From: Paenibacillus sp. BIC5C1
GTDB taxonomy: Bacteria; Bacillota; Bacilli; Paenibacillales; Paenibacillaceae
Direction of reading: 5' to 3'
NCBI RefSeq assembly: GCF_032399705.1
Contig: NZ_CP135922.1
Span: forward strand, 1,054,001-1,118,000
Length of the DNA stretch: 64,000 bases
The stretch's first letter is position 1. Each line of letters starts with the position of its first letter. A program made the position numbers and the translations under genes. Under the pieces are notes generated by a model, which worked only from the letters and a program-made list of their open reading frames with translations, was not told the DNA's origin and ran no database searches. Positions 9,244 to 18,165 of this stretch are shown one piece after another.

Positions 9244-9957
9244 TTAGGTCAAATCTCGTTGAACATGGAGGACGTAGGGGATCAGCAGAAGAAGCAGAGC
9301 CAGTGAAGCACTCAGGGCAAGCAGCAGGCTTCCTTGGATTAATAACAGTGCTCCCAGAGCTGCACCGATCACAAAAATAACCCAGGACAGGGCGAGTACT
9401 GCCCATTCGGAAGCAGGAGCCTTACCCCGAACAGCTTTGGCCAGTGCCTGTCCAATACCGAATAATGTGCCTGTCACAAAACCTTTGCCCACGTCAGCAT
9501 GAGCAACCATCTGGTGCATGGTGTTTTGCATGCCCATGGCGACGGCAATCGGGAAAAGCACGCTCTGTGTTTCGAGGAACAGCAAGAATACAATGGCGCC
9601 AGCGAAAAGCAGGGATTCAAAGCCCAAGATGCCCGCCAGTCGCCATTTGCCCGATAGATCTGTGATCAGCGTACCAATAAAGGCGCCAACAACGAATAAA
9701 AAAATGACCAGACCTATATTCGTTAATACAGCGGAATCTCCTTCAAATAGCGCGATACCAATCTTGGTACTGTTACCACTCATGAAAGACAGATAGATTT
9801 TCCCCAACTGCAGATAGCCGACCGCATCAATGAAACCGGAGATCAGCACAAGCACACATGACAGCAGAAGCCGGGAAAGACCCGGCTCCAGTCGTTCTAC
9901 GGTATGTCCCACACGTTTGCGATCACTGGCCGAATCGGAAGCAGAATCAGAAACCAT
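9244..9957 (-). CDS. YoaK family (DUF1275) membrane protein
   Basis: A 237-residue protein with about six membrane segments, belonging to the DUF1275/YoaK family. The family signatures GFIDAVGYLQLG and SFMSGNSTKIG are present near the first two segments, and AMGMQNTMHQ with VTGTLFGIGQALAKA later. The family has no established transport substrate. The ATG at 9957 is preferred to the one at 9978 because AAAAGGGG stands about 9 bases ahead of it. The gene is monocistronic and convergent with telA. Confidence 0.83.
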   Translation of the reverse strand: MVSDSASDSASDRKRVGHTVERLEPGLSRLLLSCVLVLISGFIDAVGYLQLGKIYLSFMSGNSTKIGIALFEGDSAVLTNIGLVIFLFVVGAFIGTLITDLSGKWRLAGILGFESLLFAGAIVFLLFLETQSVLFPIAVAMGMQNTMHQMVAHADVGKGFVTGTLFGIGQALAKAVRGKAPASEWAVLALSWVIFVIGAALGALLLIQGSLLLALSASLALLLLLIPYVLHVQRDLT

Positions 9958-10056
9958 GATGTCCAACCCCTTTTCCATGATACTGGAGTGGTTACGTGAT
10001 ATATAACAGAAGGATCACTAACCCAAACCTATATTTAATTGGTAACGGTCGTTGGA

Positions 10057-11100
10057 CTATGACTTCGTTTTATTCGGGTCAGGTGCGATAAAAAGAGTAT
10101 CATTCGGAAGCTGTTCGGCTTCCTCTTTGGACATTTCCAGATTCGTGGACAGCACATCATCCGGATTGCCTGCGAGCCACTCGCTCAGATCAATAGCTTC
10201 ATAGTGTCCACTGTTGAACCCGATTAACACACGGCAGGCCTCATCTCCCGTATTTTTGATATAGTGGCCCGCACCCATTGGGGCATATCCCACATCACCT
10301 GCTTCGAATTGCTCTGTCACTGCATGACCTTCTGCGAGAAATACCGTCATTTCGGCAGTGCCGCTAATGTAATACTGCCATTCGTCAGCGTTGGGATGCC
10401 AATGCATCTCTCGTAATGCGCCGGGTTGCAGTTCGATTAATGATCCGGCCATCGTAGTGGAGATGGGGAAATCTTCGACAGTAACCGTACGCTGTGTTCC
10501 GCCGCCTGGCACTCGTCTGGGCTGCTTGGCATGCAGCGGATATCGGTGGGGAGTCGTTAGCTCCGAATTGCGGCGATACGTTCCGGAAGAGGAGCTGTCA
10601 TTAGGGACAGGCCCTTTGACGAAGTAGGCTTCGCCCTGAGGCAATTTCGCTGCACGCTCCGGGGTAATCCCGAGATTTTGGGCAACAATGTTGTTCGGTG
10701 TATGAGACAGGAAATCGGTAATGCTGAACGTGTGATCTTCCGAGAAATCACCATTATCAAATATCAGAATAAAATGGCATTCGTCCGGTCCCAATCCCTG
10801 AATGGAGTGTCCGTAACCACGAGGGAAATACCACACATCTCCTGGCTCAAATGTATCGGTGTATGCATGTCCGTCGGGATGTATGACGGTGGTGCGACAT
10901 GAGCCGCTGATCACATAAGCCCATTCTGCCGCATTGGCATGCCAGTGCAATTCACGCATGCCTCCTGGTTCCAGGCGCATGGATACGCCTGCAATTCCAA
11001 TGGACGCAGGGAAATCCCGAACGGAAGCACCGCGGGTAATACCGCCAGGGCCCGTACGGGGTTCTTTTTGTTCAAGCCGATATTTGAAAGATGTCATCAT
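10057..11100 (-). CDS. Bicupin of the oxalate decarboxylase family
   Basis: A 347-residue protein with two cupin domains. Each keeps the four metal ligands of oxalate decarboxylase: His52, His54, Glu59 and His98 in the first, and His233, His235, Glu240 and His279 in the second. Oxalate decarboxylase uses Mn to turn oxalate into formate and CO2. The lid loop that controls the active site carries Glu121 in the sequence SEDHT, where Bacillus subtilis OxdC has SENST; the key glutamate is thus kept but the rest differs. GGAGGA lies 4 bases before the first and 7 before the second of two tandem ATG codons, so the true start may be 11097. It lies downstream of a TetR gene on the same strand. Confidence 0.87.
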   Translation of the reverse strand: MMTSFKYRLEQKEPRTGPGGITRGASVRDFPASIGIAGVSMRLEPGGMRELHWHANAAEWAYVISGSCRTTVIHPDGHAYTDTFEPGDVWYFPRGYGHSIQGLGPDECHFILIFDNGDFSEDHTFSITDFLSHTPNNIVAQNLGITPERAAKLPQGEAYFVKGPVPNDSSSSGTYRRNSELTTPHRYPLHAKQPRRVPGGGTQRTVTVEDFPISTTMAGSLIELQPGALREMHWHPNADEWQYYISGTAEMTVFLAEGHAVTEQFEAGDVGYAPMGAGHYIKNTGDEACRVLIGFNSGHYEAIDLSEWLAGNPDDVLSTNLEMSKEEAEQLPNDTLFIAPDPNKTKS

Positions 11101-11265
11101 GATTCCTCCTCATATTATATTAGGTACACATGTAAATAGTTAAATATGGCGTTCATACCTTTTACCCATATTTTGCGAAACTATTCAATTGATTCCTGAT
11201 TAATATGAGGCAAAAGAGAGACTTTCATTCAACTTTTTATGTTGGGTTTGCCAATACAATTGTGC

Positions 11266-11874
11266 TTAGGGCGCCTTATACGGGGTGTGATACACTACAT
11301 TGCCAGGTTTGTAGTTAATGATTTTAAATAACTCATCTGCCATATAAGCAGGGCTATGTTTGAATTCCTGCCGAATCCATTCAATAATCATGCCGAATAT
11401 GGCATGGGATTGATAACTTGCCAGCAGCTCACGATTGATGTGGGACGGAAATATTTCGTTCAGATCCTGGAGGGCAAGGTCACGCAGAACATCGCAGATC
11501 ATTTGCTGAAAATTGGATGATGCCTCCGATTTCACGACAAGGGTGTAGAATTGCGCATGCTGATGCACATGTTCGAATATTTTAATTGCCGAAGAGGGCA
11601 TATGACTTACTTCAAATATTTCTTTATCCAGATAAGGTTCACGATAGGAGAAGACCAGATCCTTAATGATGTCATCCATGATCTCATTGAACAAGTCTTC
11701 TTTGTATTGATAGTGTCTGTAAAAAGTGCCCCGATTCAGATCTGCCAGCCGCACAATATCGGTAATGGATATTTCTTTGAATGACTGCTTTTGCATTAAT
11801 TGAATGAGGGCATCCTTCAGTGCCGCTTTGGATTTCTTGATTCTTCGATCCATGGAACTCGGAAGTTCGGTCAT
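11266..11874 (-). CDS. TetR/AcrR family transcriptional regulator
   Basis: A 202-residue repressor-type protein. Residues ~12-60 form the TetR helix-turn-helix (ALIQLMQKQSFKEISITDIV, then LNRGTFYRHYQYKEDLF). The C-terminal part resembles the small-ligand domain of the DhaS-like branch. GAGGAG stands about 8 bases before the ATG. The gene is divergent from a short-chain dehydrogenase gene whose promoter overlaps a palindrome, so regulation of that gene and of itself is likely; this is inference. Confidence 0.88.
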   Translation of the reverse strand: MTELPSSMDRRIKKSKAALKDALIQLMQKQSFKEISITDIVRLADLNRGTFYRHYQYKEDLFNEIMDDIIKDLVFSYREPYLDKEIFEVSHMPSSAIKIFEHVHQHAQFYTLVVKSEASSNFQQMICDVLRDLALQDLNEIFPSHINRELLASYQSHAIFGMIIEWIRQEFKHSPAYMADELFKIINYKPGNVVYHTPYKAP

Positions 11875-11966
11875 ATGCAGTACTCCTCGTAAATAGGTAT
11901 TTTAAGATAAAGTACATTCGGAATTAGAAGTGTTGATTAACGTACAATTGGGCAAGCTTTTACTGA

Positions 11967-12044
11967 TTGAACAGGAATGCTATGACTTATTATACTAAGG
12001 ATAAGAGTTAATGAACATTTGTTTGTTAACTTATTGTAAACGAA
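11967..12044 (+). promoter_or_regulatory. Promoter and candidate TetR operator of the short-chain dehydrogenase gene
   Basis: TTGAAC (11967-11972) and TATACT (11991-11996) are 18 bases apart and make a good sigma-A promoter. Just downstream, TTTGTTAAC (12022-12030) and GTAAACGAA (12036-12044) form an imperfect inverted repeat around a 5-base centre, the usual size of a TetR operator, placed where bound protein would block the start of transcription. Confidence 0.55.
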
Positions 12045-12065
12045 TACATGGAGGTTGATACAATT

Positions 12066-12824
12066 ATGAGACTTCAAGATAAAGTAGCTGTAGTAACAGG
12101 TGCAGGTTCCGGCATGGGCAAAGCAATTGCAACACTGTACGCGCAGGAAGGTGCTAAGGTGGTTGTATCGGATATCAATGAGGCTTCAGCGCAGGCGGTT
12201 GCTGAGGATATCAAGGCAAATGGTGGAGAAGCAACGTTTGTGGTTGCGAACGTGGCGAAGGAAGAAGATATTCAGAACCTGATCGATACGACGGTTAACA
12301 CCTATGGAACTGTGGACATTCTGGTCAATAATGCGGGTATTATGGACAGCATGGAACCAGCTGGCGACATTGTGGATGACAAGTGGGAGCGGATCTTTGC
12401 GATCAATACCACAAGTGTTATGCGTGCTACTCGTAAAGTGCTGCCAATCTTCCTGGAAAAACAAAAAGGTGTTATCGTCAATATTGCCTCAGCAGGCGGA
12501 TTGCATGGTGCGCGTGCAGGCGCAGCTTACACCGCATCCAAACATGCGGTTGTTGGATTCACAAAAAATACAGGCTTCATGTATGCTCAGCAAGGTATTC
12601 GCTGTAACGCGATTGCTCCAGGTGGGGTTGAAACCAATATTGCCTCCACGATGACAAACATTAACCACTTCGGTGCCAGCAGACAACAGCTGGGAATGGC
12701 AATTAATCCGCGTGCAGGAAAAAGTGAAGAGATTGCACAGGTGGCGCTGTTCCTTGGTTCGGATGAATCCAGCTTCGTGAACGGAACAGTCGTAACGGCA
12801 GATGCAGGATGGAGTTCTTACTAA
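12066..12824 (+). CDS. Short-chain dehydrogenase/reductase (SDR)
   Basis: A 252-residue classical SDR that oxidises or reduces an alcohol/ketone with NAD(P)(H). The coenzyme motif TGAGSGMG is at residues ~12-19, NNAG near 90, the catalytic Ser in NIASAGG and the Tyr-Lys pair in YTASK near 155-159. Asp in VVVSDIN after the second strand suggests preference for NAD(H). ATG 12066 is used because GGAGG lies 11 bases before it. The divergent TetR gene is its probable regulator. Confidence 0.9.
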   Translation: MRLQDKVAVVTGAGSGMGKAIATLYAQEGAKVVVSDINEASAQAVAEDIKANGGEATFVVANVAKEEDIQNLIDTTVNTYGTVDILVNNAGIMDSMEPAGDIVDDKWERIFAINTTSVMRATRKVLPIFLEKQKGVIVNIASAGGLHGARAGAAYTASKHAVVGFTKNTGFMYAQQGIRCNAIAPGGVETNIASTMTNINHFGASRQQLGMAINPRAGKSEEIAQVALFLGSDESSFVNGTVVTADAGWSSY

Positions 12825-12849
12825 TCCATCGTTCATAACTGAAATATGC

Positions 12850-12883
12850 AAAGAAGCTCATACCAGTGTATGGGCTTCTTTTT
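12850..12883 (+). terminator. Intrinsic terminator after the SDR gene
   Basis: AAGAAGCTCATAC pairs with GTATGGGCTTCTT (one G-T pair) and a short T-run follows. It lies between two convergent genes. Confidence 0.85.
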
Positions 12884-12926
12884 GCATGTCCGCAACAGGC
12901 GAGAAGGTGGGACATTAGGTCAGCAG

Positions 12927-12940
12927 GACAAACGTTTGCA
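12927..12940. promoter_or_regulatory. LacI/MalR-type operator just after the malR stop codon
   Basis: GACAAACGTTTGCA holds the palindrome CAAACGTTTG, the same core as two copies in the malR-mdxE promoter region 1.2-1.4 kb away. It sits about 10 bases beyond the malR stop. A third, distant operator copy suggests DNA looping or read-through control, which is inference. Confidence 0.55.
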
Positions 12941-12949
12941 CAGACATGT

Positions 12950-13978
12950 CTACGCATTCCCGGATAACGTAAATAGGGACGAATCCCGAACAATCAAACG
13001 GTGCGGAATAATAACCGGATTCTGAGGCAGATGTTCACCATTTAGAATTTTTAACAATACCTGGACTGCAGTATAGCCCAGCTGATAAGTTCCGATATCA
13101 ATTGAACTAAGCGGCGGCGAAGCAAGTTCCGATAAGGCAATATTGTTAAAGCTCACAACACTTATATCTTCAGGAACGTTGTATCCCAGCTCAGCCAGAG
13201 CACGAAGCACACCAAAGGCAACATTGTCGTCGATAACGACGAGCGCGGTTGGCCTGTCGGGTAGCGACATGAACAGGGACATCGACCGGAAGCCGCTTTC
13301 CTGCAGGAATTCTCCCTCCACGATCCAGTCATTGTTAGCATCAAGACCCGCTTCTTCAAGCGCATTTTTGTATCCGAGCAGGCGATCATGAGACAACGTC
13401 AAATCTGGTGGTCCGCTAACAAATCCAACGCGTTTATGCCCTTGGGCAATCAGATGTGTAGTTGCATCGAAAGCCGTCTGTACATTGTTATTGTCCACCA
13501 TCGGAGCATCAGGATGCGTTTCGCTGCGGCCAATCAGTACAAAAGGGAACTTTTCCGCCTCCAAAAACGAAATAATCGGATCTTCCCGTTTGGAGCCAAG
13601 CAGCAAGATGCCATCCACGCGCCGCCCATGTACCAGGCGAGATATGGCATTTAATTCATCGCTGGAAGACGTTTCGGTTGAGAGAAGAAGTTCATAATTC
13701 ATGCGGGTGGCATGGGTAATGATTCCCCGAAGCAATTCTCCGAAAAAGTAGTTCTGAAACAGCTCTTCAGCAGGTCGGGGCAGCATGATACCCAGGGTTT
13801 GAGTCGTTTTGGAAACAAGGCTTTTGGCCATCATATTTGGATGATAATTCATTTCTTTCATGATTTGCTTCACTTTGAGTGATGTTTCCGAACTGATTCT
13901 GGGATGGTTGGAAATAACCCGTGAGACCGTAGAAGGGGATACACCCGCCAATTTGGCAATATCTTTGATTGTAATCAT
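12950..13978 (-). CDS. malR: LacI family transcriptional regulator, MalR-like
   Basis: A 342-residue repressor. The N-terminus MITIKDIAKLAGVSPSTVSR is a standard LacI helix-turn-helix, followed by the hinge and a periplasmic-binding-type sugar sensor domain (GILLLGSKREDPII, GHKRVGFVSGPPDL, ALVVIDDNVAFGVLRAL). The gene is divergent from the maltodextrin ABC transporter genes, and CAAACGTTTG palindromes of LacI type flank it. It therefore most likely represses mdxEFG until maltose, maltodextrin or cyclodextrin binds. The name MalR is by context. Confidence 0.87.
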   Translation of the reverse strand: MITIKDIAKLAGVSPSTVSRVISNHPRISSETSLKVKQIMKEMNYHPNMMAKSLVSKTTQTLGIMLPRPAEELFQNYFFGELLRGIITHATRMNYELLLSTETSSSDELNAISRLVHGRRVDGILLLGSKREDPIISFLEAEKFPFVLIGRSETHPDAPMVDNNNVQTAFDATTHLIAQGHKRVGFVSGPPDLTLSHDRLLGYKNALEEAGLDANNDWIVEGEFLQESGFRSMSLFMSLPDRPTALVVIDDNVAFGVLRALAELGYNVPEDISVVSFNNIALSELASPPLSSIDIGTYQLGYTAVQVLLKILNGEHLPQNPVIIPHRLIVRDSSLFTLSGNA

Positions 13979-14170
13979 GTGAAAAATCCCTTCTGTACAA
14001 GCATTTCAACATGTCTCCTATGTTAATTCAAAGACTTCGATAAATCAATTGCTAACTGCTTCATGGTGAAGAGGGGAAACGAAAAATAAAGGAAGATGGT
14101 GGGAGATCAAGCAAATAGGAAATTACAGAAAGAAACAGCACAAAAGTGACGGAAAATGAACGAAAATGAC

Positions 14171-14190
14171 TTGTGCAAACGTTTGTACAA
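14171..14190. promoter_or_regulatory. MalR-type operator O1
   Basis: TTGTGCAAACGTTTGTACAA is a 20-base palindrome with one mismatched pair, the best LacI-family operator in the window. It lies directly upstream of the likely mdxE promoter. Confidence 0.75.
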
Positions 14191-14221
14191 ATAAAGTTTG
14201 CTGTTGTATGATGTTATTGTC

Positions 14222-14237
14222 ATTATAGCGCTTACAT
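14222..14237. promoter_or_regulatory. Candidate cre site (CcpA) in the mdxE promoter
   Basis: Read on the minus strand, ATGTAAGCGCTATAAT fits the catabolite-responsive element consensus with one mismatch. It overlaps the presumed -10 region, as expected for glucose repression by CcpA. Confidence 0.55.
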
Positions 14238-14311
14238 TAATTAAATCAACATACTTCTTAGAGAATTCATCCCGATTACATAAGGATTGGGCCAGTTCGA
14301 GGTTAATATGA

Positions 14312-14323
14312 GCAAACGTTTGT
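14312..14323. promoter_or_regulatory. MalR-type operator O2
   Basis: GCAAACGTTTGT repeats the operator core in the mdxE leader, about 137 bases centre-to-centre from O1. Confidence 0.65.
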
Positions 14324-14436
14324 ATTACTTTCAAACGGATACACGGCGAACTTCGGAGTACAGGAACAGTACACAGAAAAACGGATGAAAAGCGCGAGTA
14401 CAGCATCGATCATGACCACGAAAAGGGGGAAATACA

Positions 14437-15723
14437 ATGAGAAAATGGCACCAAGCAGCACTTGCAGGATTCATGGCACTCACACTTACCGCATGTTCAA
14501 GCGGAGGTGGAGGCGCAGCGCCAACCACAACAGACAGCGGTGAGACTGGAGAAACCACAGTGACCGCGGAAAATATTCAGCCAGAAGAGGGCGCAAGCCT
14601 TGTCATATGGGAGGATAAAAATCAGAGCAGCTTTATAGAGGAGCGTGCGAAGAAATTTGAAGAGGAGTACGGCGTTTCTGTAAAGATTGAGGAATTGCCG
14701 CCGACCGATCAAGTGACTAAGCTGACCACGGACGGACCCGCGGGATTGGCTGCGGATGTGGTCGTTTTCCCACATGACAAGATTGGCAGCGCTTCAGAAG
14801 CCGGACTGATCTTGCCGAATGATATTTTTGAGCAAGAGACCACACAATCCACCAGTGACAATGCGGTTAAAGCCGTAACCTTCAAAGACATTTTATACGG
14901 ATATCCCTACAGCGTAGAAACCTATGCGTTGTTCTATAACAAAAAGCTTTATCCTGAAGCACCGAAATCATTTGATGACATTATCAGCTTTGCCAAAACC
15001 TTTAATGACACCAAAAACAACAAGTACACCCTGATGTGGGAACTCCAGCAGTTCTATTACAACTTTGCTTATCTGGCTTCCCAAGGGGGATATATCTTCG
15101 GCGATGAAGGCATGAACAGCGAGGACATTGGCCTCAACAATGAGGGAGCCATCAAGGGCGGTCAGTTCCTGCAAACGCTGAAATCGGAAGTGCTGCCTGT
15201 AAAAATGGGCGATGTGAACTATGACATCAAGAAAGGTCTCTTCTCAAGCGGGAAACTGGCCATGGATATTAACGGACCTTGGTCCATCGCCGATTATCGC
15301 AATGCTGGCATTGACTTCGGTGTGGCTCCACTCCCGGCAATTGAAGGCAAACCAATGACGTCCTTCTCTGGAGTCAAGGCATATTACGTCAATGCATTCA
15401 CAACCTATCCGAACGCTGCCAAGCTGTTTGCGGCCTATCTCTCCAGTGCCGAATCCCAGATGGTCAACTTTGAGATGAACGGAACTCTCCCGGCTAATAA
15501 AGACGTGGCGGCAGATCCGAAAATTCAAGGCGATGAAATCACAAAGGCATTCCTTGAGCAATTCAACAACTCCACCCCAATGCCTTCGCTTCCTGCCATG
15601 GATAGCGTATGGGGTCCCATCAGCGCGGCAATTACCGACATATGGGATGGAGGCAAGGATGTGAAAACCTCTCTGGATAACGCAGTCAACCAAGTCAAGG
15701 AGAGCCTTGCAACTGTCCAATAA
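14437..15723 (+). CDS. mdxE: Maltodextrin/cyclodextrin ABC transporter, substrate-binding lipoprotein
   Basis: A 428-residue extracellular binding protein. The signal peptide ends in the lipobox LTAC with Cys20, so it is anchored by lipid to the membrane. It has the maltose-binding fold: SLVIWEDKNQSSFIEE near residue 53, AADVVVFPHDKIGSASEAG, KLAMDINGPWSIADYRNAGI and ADPKIQGDEITKAFLEQF. It captures maltodextrins or cyclodextrins and hands them to MdxFG. It is first in the transporter operon and follows MalR operators and a cre-like site. The substrate is inferred from family and from the CGTase nearby. Confidence 0.88.
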   Translation: MRKWHQAALAGFMALTLTACSSGGGGAAPTTTDSGETGETTVTAENIQPEEGASLVIWEDKNQSSFIEERAKKFEEEYGVSVKIEELPPTDQVTKLTTDGPAGLAADVVVFPHDKIGSASEAGLILPNDIFEQETTQSTSDNAVKAVTFKDILYGYPYSVETYALFYNKKLYPEAPKSFDDIISFAKTFNDTKNNKYTLMWELQQFYYNFAYLASQGGYIFGDEGMNSEDIGLNNEGAIKGGQFLQTLKSEVLPVKMGDVNYDIKKGLFSSGKLAMDINGPWSIADYRNAGIDFGVAPLPAIEGKPMTSFSGVKAYYVNAFTTYPNAAKLFAAYLSSAESQMVNFEMNGTLPANKDVAADPKIQGDEITKAFLEQFNNSTPMPSLPAMDSVWGPISAAITDIWDGGKDVKTSLDNAVNQVKESLATVQ

Positions 15724-15817
15724 AAAAGAAAGAGCAGGTGCAGGGGAAGCCAACAGGTCCTCTGCACTCTGCTATTACTGATCGGTAACTTCGCTTGCCG
15801 GGAAGGAGTAGGAATGA

Positions 15818-17173
15818 ATGAAACAACAGCATGTTCCAGTCACTGTTAAGCCGAATCGAGAAAGACAGCATCGCATGACAGCGGCTTTGTTGTCCGTTGT
15901 CCTCCAAGGACTTGGACAGTTGTATAACCGTCAATGGATCAAGGGAATTTGTTTTCTGATCTTAGAGGGAGTGGGACTCGCATATCTGATTCCCCGTTTG
16001 AATCAGGCCGTATGGGGAGTATGGACGCTGGGCGAGCAGACGCAACGTTTCGTCAAGGTCAATGGATCAACGGTGCTGCAGCAGGGCGACCACTCCATCT
16101 TTTTGCTGCTCAACGGAATCATAGTACTTTTGGTATTTTTCGTTTTTCTTCTTCTGTATATCTTCAATATTCGGGATGCGTACATCACGGGAAAATTAAG
16201 AGAGGAAGGAAAGCAGGTCACCGGAGCTTCTGCTTCCCTGAGATATCTGCTCGATAAACAATTCCCGTATCTGTTCTTATCCATCCCTGCGCTGGGCATC
16301 CTGTTTTTCACCATTATGCCTATTTTGTTTACGATTACTTTGGCCTTTACCAATTACTCGGCACCGGATCATATTCCGCCTGCCAAGCTGGTGGATTGGG
16401 TTGGTTTCAAAACTTTTACGGATCTGATCCAGCTTAAATCGTGGAGCAATACCTTCTTTGGTGTATTAACGTGGACGGTGATCTGGGCCATTCTGGCAAC
16501 GGTCACCACGTATTTCGGCGGGGTCCTGGTTGCACTTCTCATCGAGCAGAAGGGGATTCGCTTCAAAAAGGTGTGGCGAACAATATTCATTCTTCCTTAT
16601 GCCATTCCACAGATTATCTCACTGCTCCTGATGCGTAACCTGTTCAACGGACAGTTTGGTCCCATTAATACGTATATGAGGGCTTTTGGCCTTGAGGGGT
16701 TGCCATGGTTAACCGATCCGTTCTGGGCAAAGGTTACCGTCGTCATTGTAAACATGTGGATCGGAATCCCGGTCAGCATGGTGCTCATCCTGGGTGTGTT
16801 GACGGCGATTCCACGGGATTTGTATGAAGCGGCTGAGGTAGACGGTGCGTCTGGCTTTCAGAAGTTCCGCATCATTACGCTTCCTTTTATCATGTTCGCT
16901 ACGACACCGGTGCTTATTATGCAATTTGCCGGGAATTTCAACAACTTCAATGTCATCTTCCTGTTGACGAACGGTAATCCGCTGCGTGGCGATTATCAAT
17001 ACGCGGGATCAACCGATCTCCTCGTGACCTGGTTGTACAAACTGACGTTGGATAACAACAAGTTCAATATGGCTTCGGCGGTCGGCATCATTATTTTCCT
17101 GATTATTGCGTCGTTCTCCATCTGGAATTTCCGTCGTTCCAAATCGTTTAAGGAGGAGGACATGATTCAATGA
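15818..17173 (+). CDS. mdxF: Maltodextrin ABC transporter permease, MalF-like
   Basis: A 451-residue inner-membrane permease with about eight membrane segments. The N-terminal ~150 residues are the extra region of MalF-type permeases; the rest is the core permease with the ATPase-coupling EAA loop EAAEVDGASGFQKFRIITLP. TNYSAPDHIPPAKLVDWVGF is typical of the maltodextrin branch. Its stop overlaps the start of mdxG in an ATGA junction, so the two are translationally coupled and form the heterodimeric channel. No ATPase gene is present in the window; a shared MsmX-like ATPase elsewhere is likely. Confidence 0.9.
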   Translation: MKQQHVPVTVKPNRERQHRMTAALLSVVLQGLGQLYNRQWIKGICFLILEGVGLAYLIPRLNQAVWGVWTLGEQTQRFVKVNGSTVLQQGDHSIFLLLNGIIVLLVFFVFLLLYIFNIRDAYITGKLREEGKQVTGASASLRYLLDKQFPYLFLSIPALGILFFTIMPILFTITLAFTNYSAPDHIPPAKLVDWVGFKTFTDLIQLKSWSNTFFGVLTWTVIWAILATVTTYFGGVLVALLIEQKGIRFKKVWRTIFILPYAIPQIISLLLMRNLFNGQFGPINTYMRAFGLEGLPWLTDPFWAKVTVVIVNMWIGIPVSMVLILGVLTAIPRDLYEAAEVDGASGFQKFRIITLPFIMFATTPVLIMQFAGNFNNFNVIFLLTNGNPLRGDYQYAGSTDLLVTWLYKLTLDNNKFNMASAVGIIIFLIIASFSIWNFRRSKSFKEEDMIQ

Positions 17174-18006
17174 AAAAGCGCAACAATCCCATGCGTCTGG
17201 CGATCAGTTATGTGCTGCTGGTCATCATTGCCATCGTATCGGTGTATCCCGTCTTGTGGATATTTCTCTCGTCACTGCGTCCAGGGGCAGCGCTGTACAG
17301 CGAACGTCTGTGGCCTGAAGCGTTCACGCTGGCCCATTACGGGGAACTGTTTACCAACCCGTCGTTTATGTATGGCACTTGGTATCTGAACACGTTGAAG
17401 ATCGCCTTTTTCACGATGATTTTCTCAACGCTTATGGTTACTTTGGGCATGTATGCCTTGTCCCGTTTCCGTTTTCGCGGTCGTAAGACCATTCTATCCA
17501 CGATGCTGATTCTGGGGATGTTCCCCAGCTTCATGAGCATGATTGCCATTTATATTATTTTGCTTCAGATCAAATTGCTGGACACCCATACGGCGCTGAT
17601 TCTGGTCTATTCGTCCGGGGCCGTGCTGGGTGGATTTATTGTCAAAGGGTTCTTTGATACCATCCCGCGCAGTTTGGATGAAGCAGCACGAATTGATGGT
17701 GCCAGTCATCTGCGCGTGTTTACCAGTATCATTCTTCCGTTGTCCCGGCCGATGCTGACCTATGTAGCCTTAACCAGCTTCACTGGTGCGTGGATGGACT
17801 TTATCTTTGCCCGGCTGGTACTTCGGACGAAAGAGAACTGGACACTGGCAGTTGGCATGTGGGATCTGGTGAGCCGCTATCAGGACAGTAACTTTACCAT
17901 GTTTGCTGCGGGGGCTGTACTTATCGCAATTCCGATTACGTTATTGTTTGTATTCCTGCAGCGCTTCCTTGTGCAGGGGCTGACCTCTGGCGCCTCCAAA
18001 GGATAA
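17170..18006 (+). CDS. mdxG: Maltodextrin ABC transporter permease, MalG-like
   Basis: A 278-residue permease with six membrane segments. The EAA loop EAARIDGASHLRVFTSIILP is present near residue 175, and the C-terminus (RFLVQGLTSGASKG) is that of the MalG branch, which docks on the ATPase. It overlaps the end of mdxF by four bases. It pairs with MdxF to import the sugar bound by MdxE. Confidence 0.92.
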   Translation: MKKRNNPMRLAISYVLLVIIAIVSVYPVLWIFLSSLRPGAALYSERLWPEAFTLAHYGELFTNPSFMYGTWYLNTLKIAFFTMIFSTLMVTLGMYALSRFRFRGRKTILSTMLILGMFPSFMSMIAIYIILLQIKLLDTHTALILVYSSGAVLGGFIVKGFFDTIPRSLDEAARIDGASHLRVFTSIILPLSRPMLTYVALTSFTGAWMDFIFARLVLRTKENWTLAVGMWDLVSRYQDSNFTMFAAGAVLIAIPITLLFVFLQRFLVQGLTSGASKG

Positions 18007-18070
18007 AAGGATAAAGGATATAAACAATTAACCGCATAGACAGCCTGTAGAACATATCCAGGCCACCAAT

Positions 18071-18123
18071 CAGGCGCTTCTGAGAGGTTCCATTCATCGC
18101 TGGAACTGCTCCGGAAGCGCCTG
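18071..18123 (+). terminator. GC-rich hairpin between mdxG and the MFS gene
   Basis: CAGGCGCTTC pairs perfectly with GAAGCGCCTG, with a further GGTTCC/GGAAC helix inside. No T-run follows, so it may be an mRNA-stabilising or processing structure that lowers expression of the downstream MFS gene rather than a full terminator. Confidence 0.5.
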
Positions 18124-18165
18124 CCTGCTGTTTGAGATCCGAATGACAAGAGGAGGAAAAGATCG

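Larger units (their letters stand above)
13979..14436. other. malR-mdxE divergent control region
   Basis: This 458-base gap contains no gene. It holds two LacI-type operators, one cre-like site, and the start signals of both flanking genes. A weak promoter candidate for mdxE is TTGCTG (14198-14203) with CATTAT (14221-14226) 17 bases on. AAAAGGGGG at about 14421-14430 is the mdxE ribosome-binding site. Confidence 0.6.
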
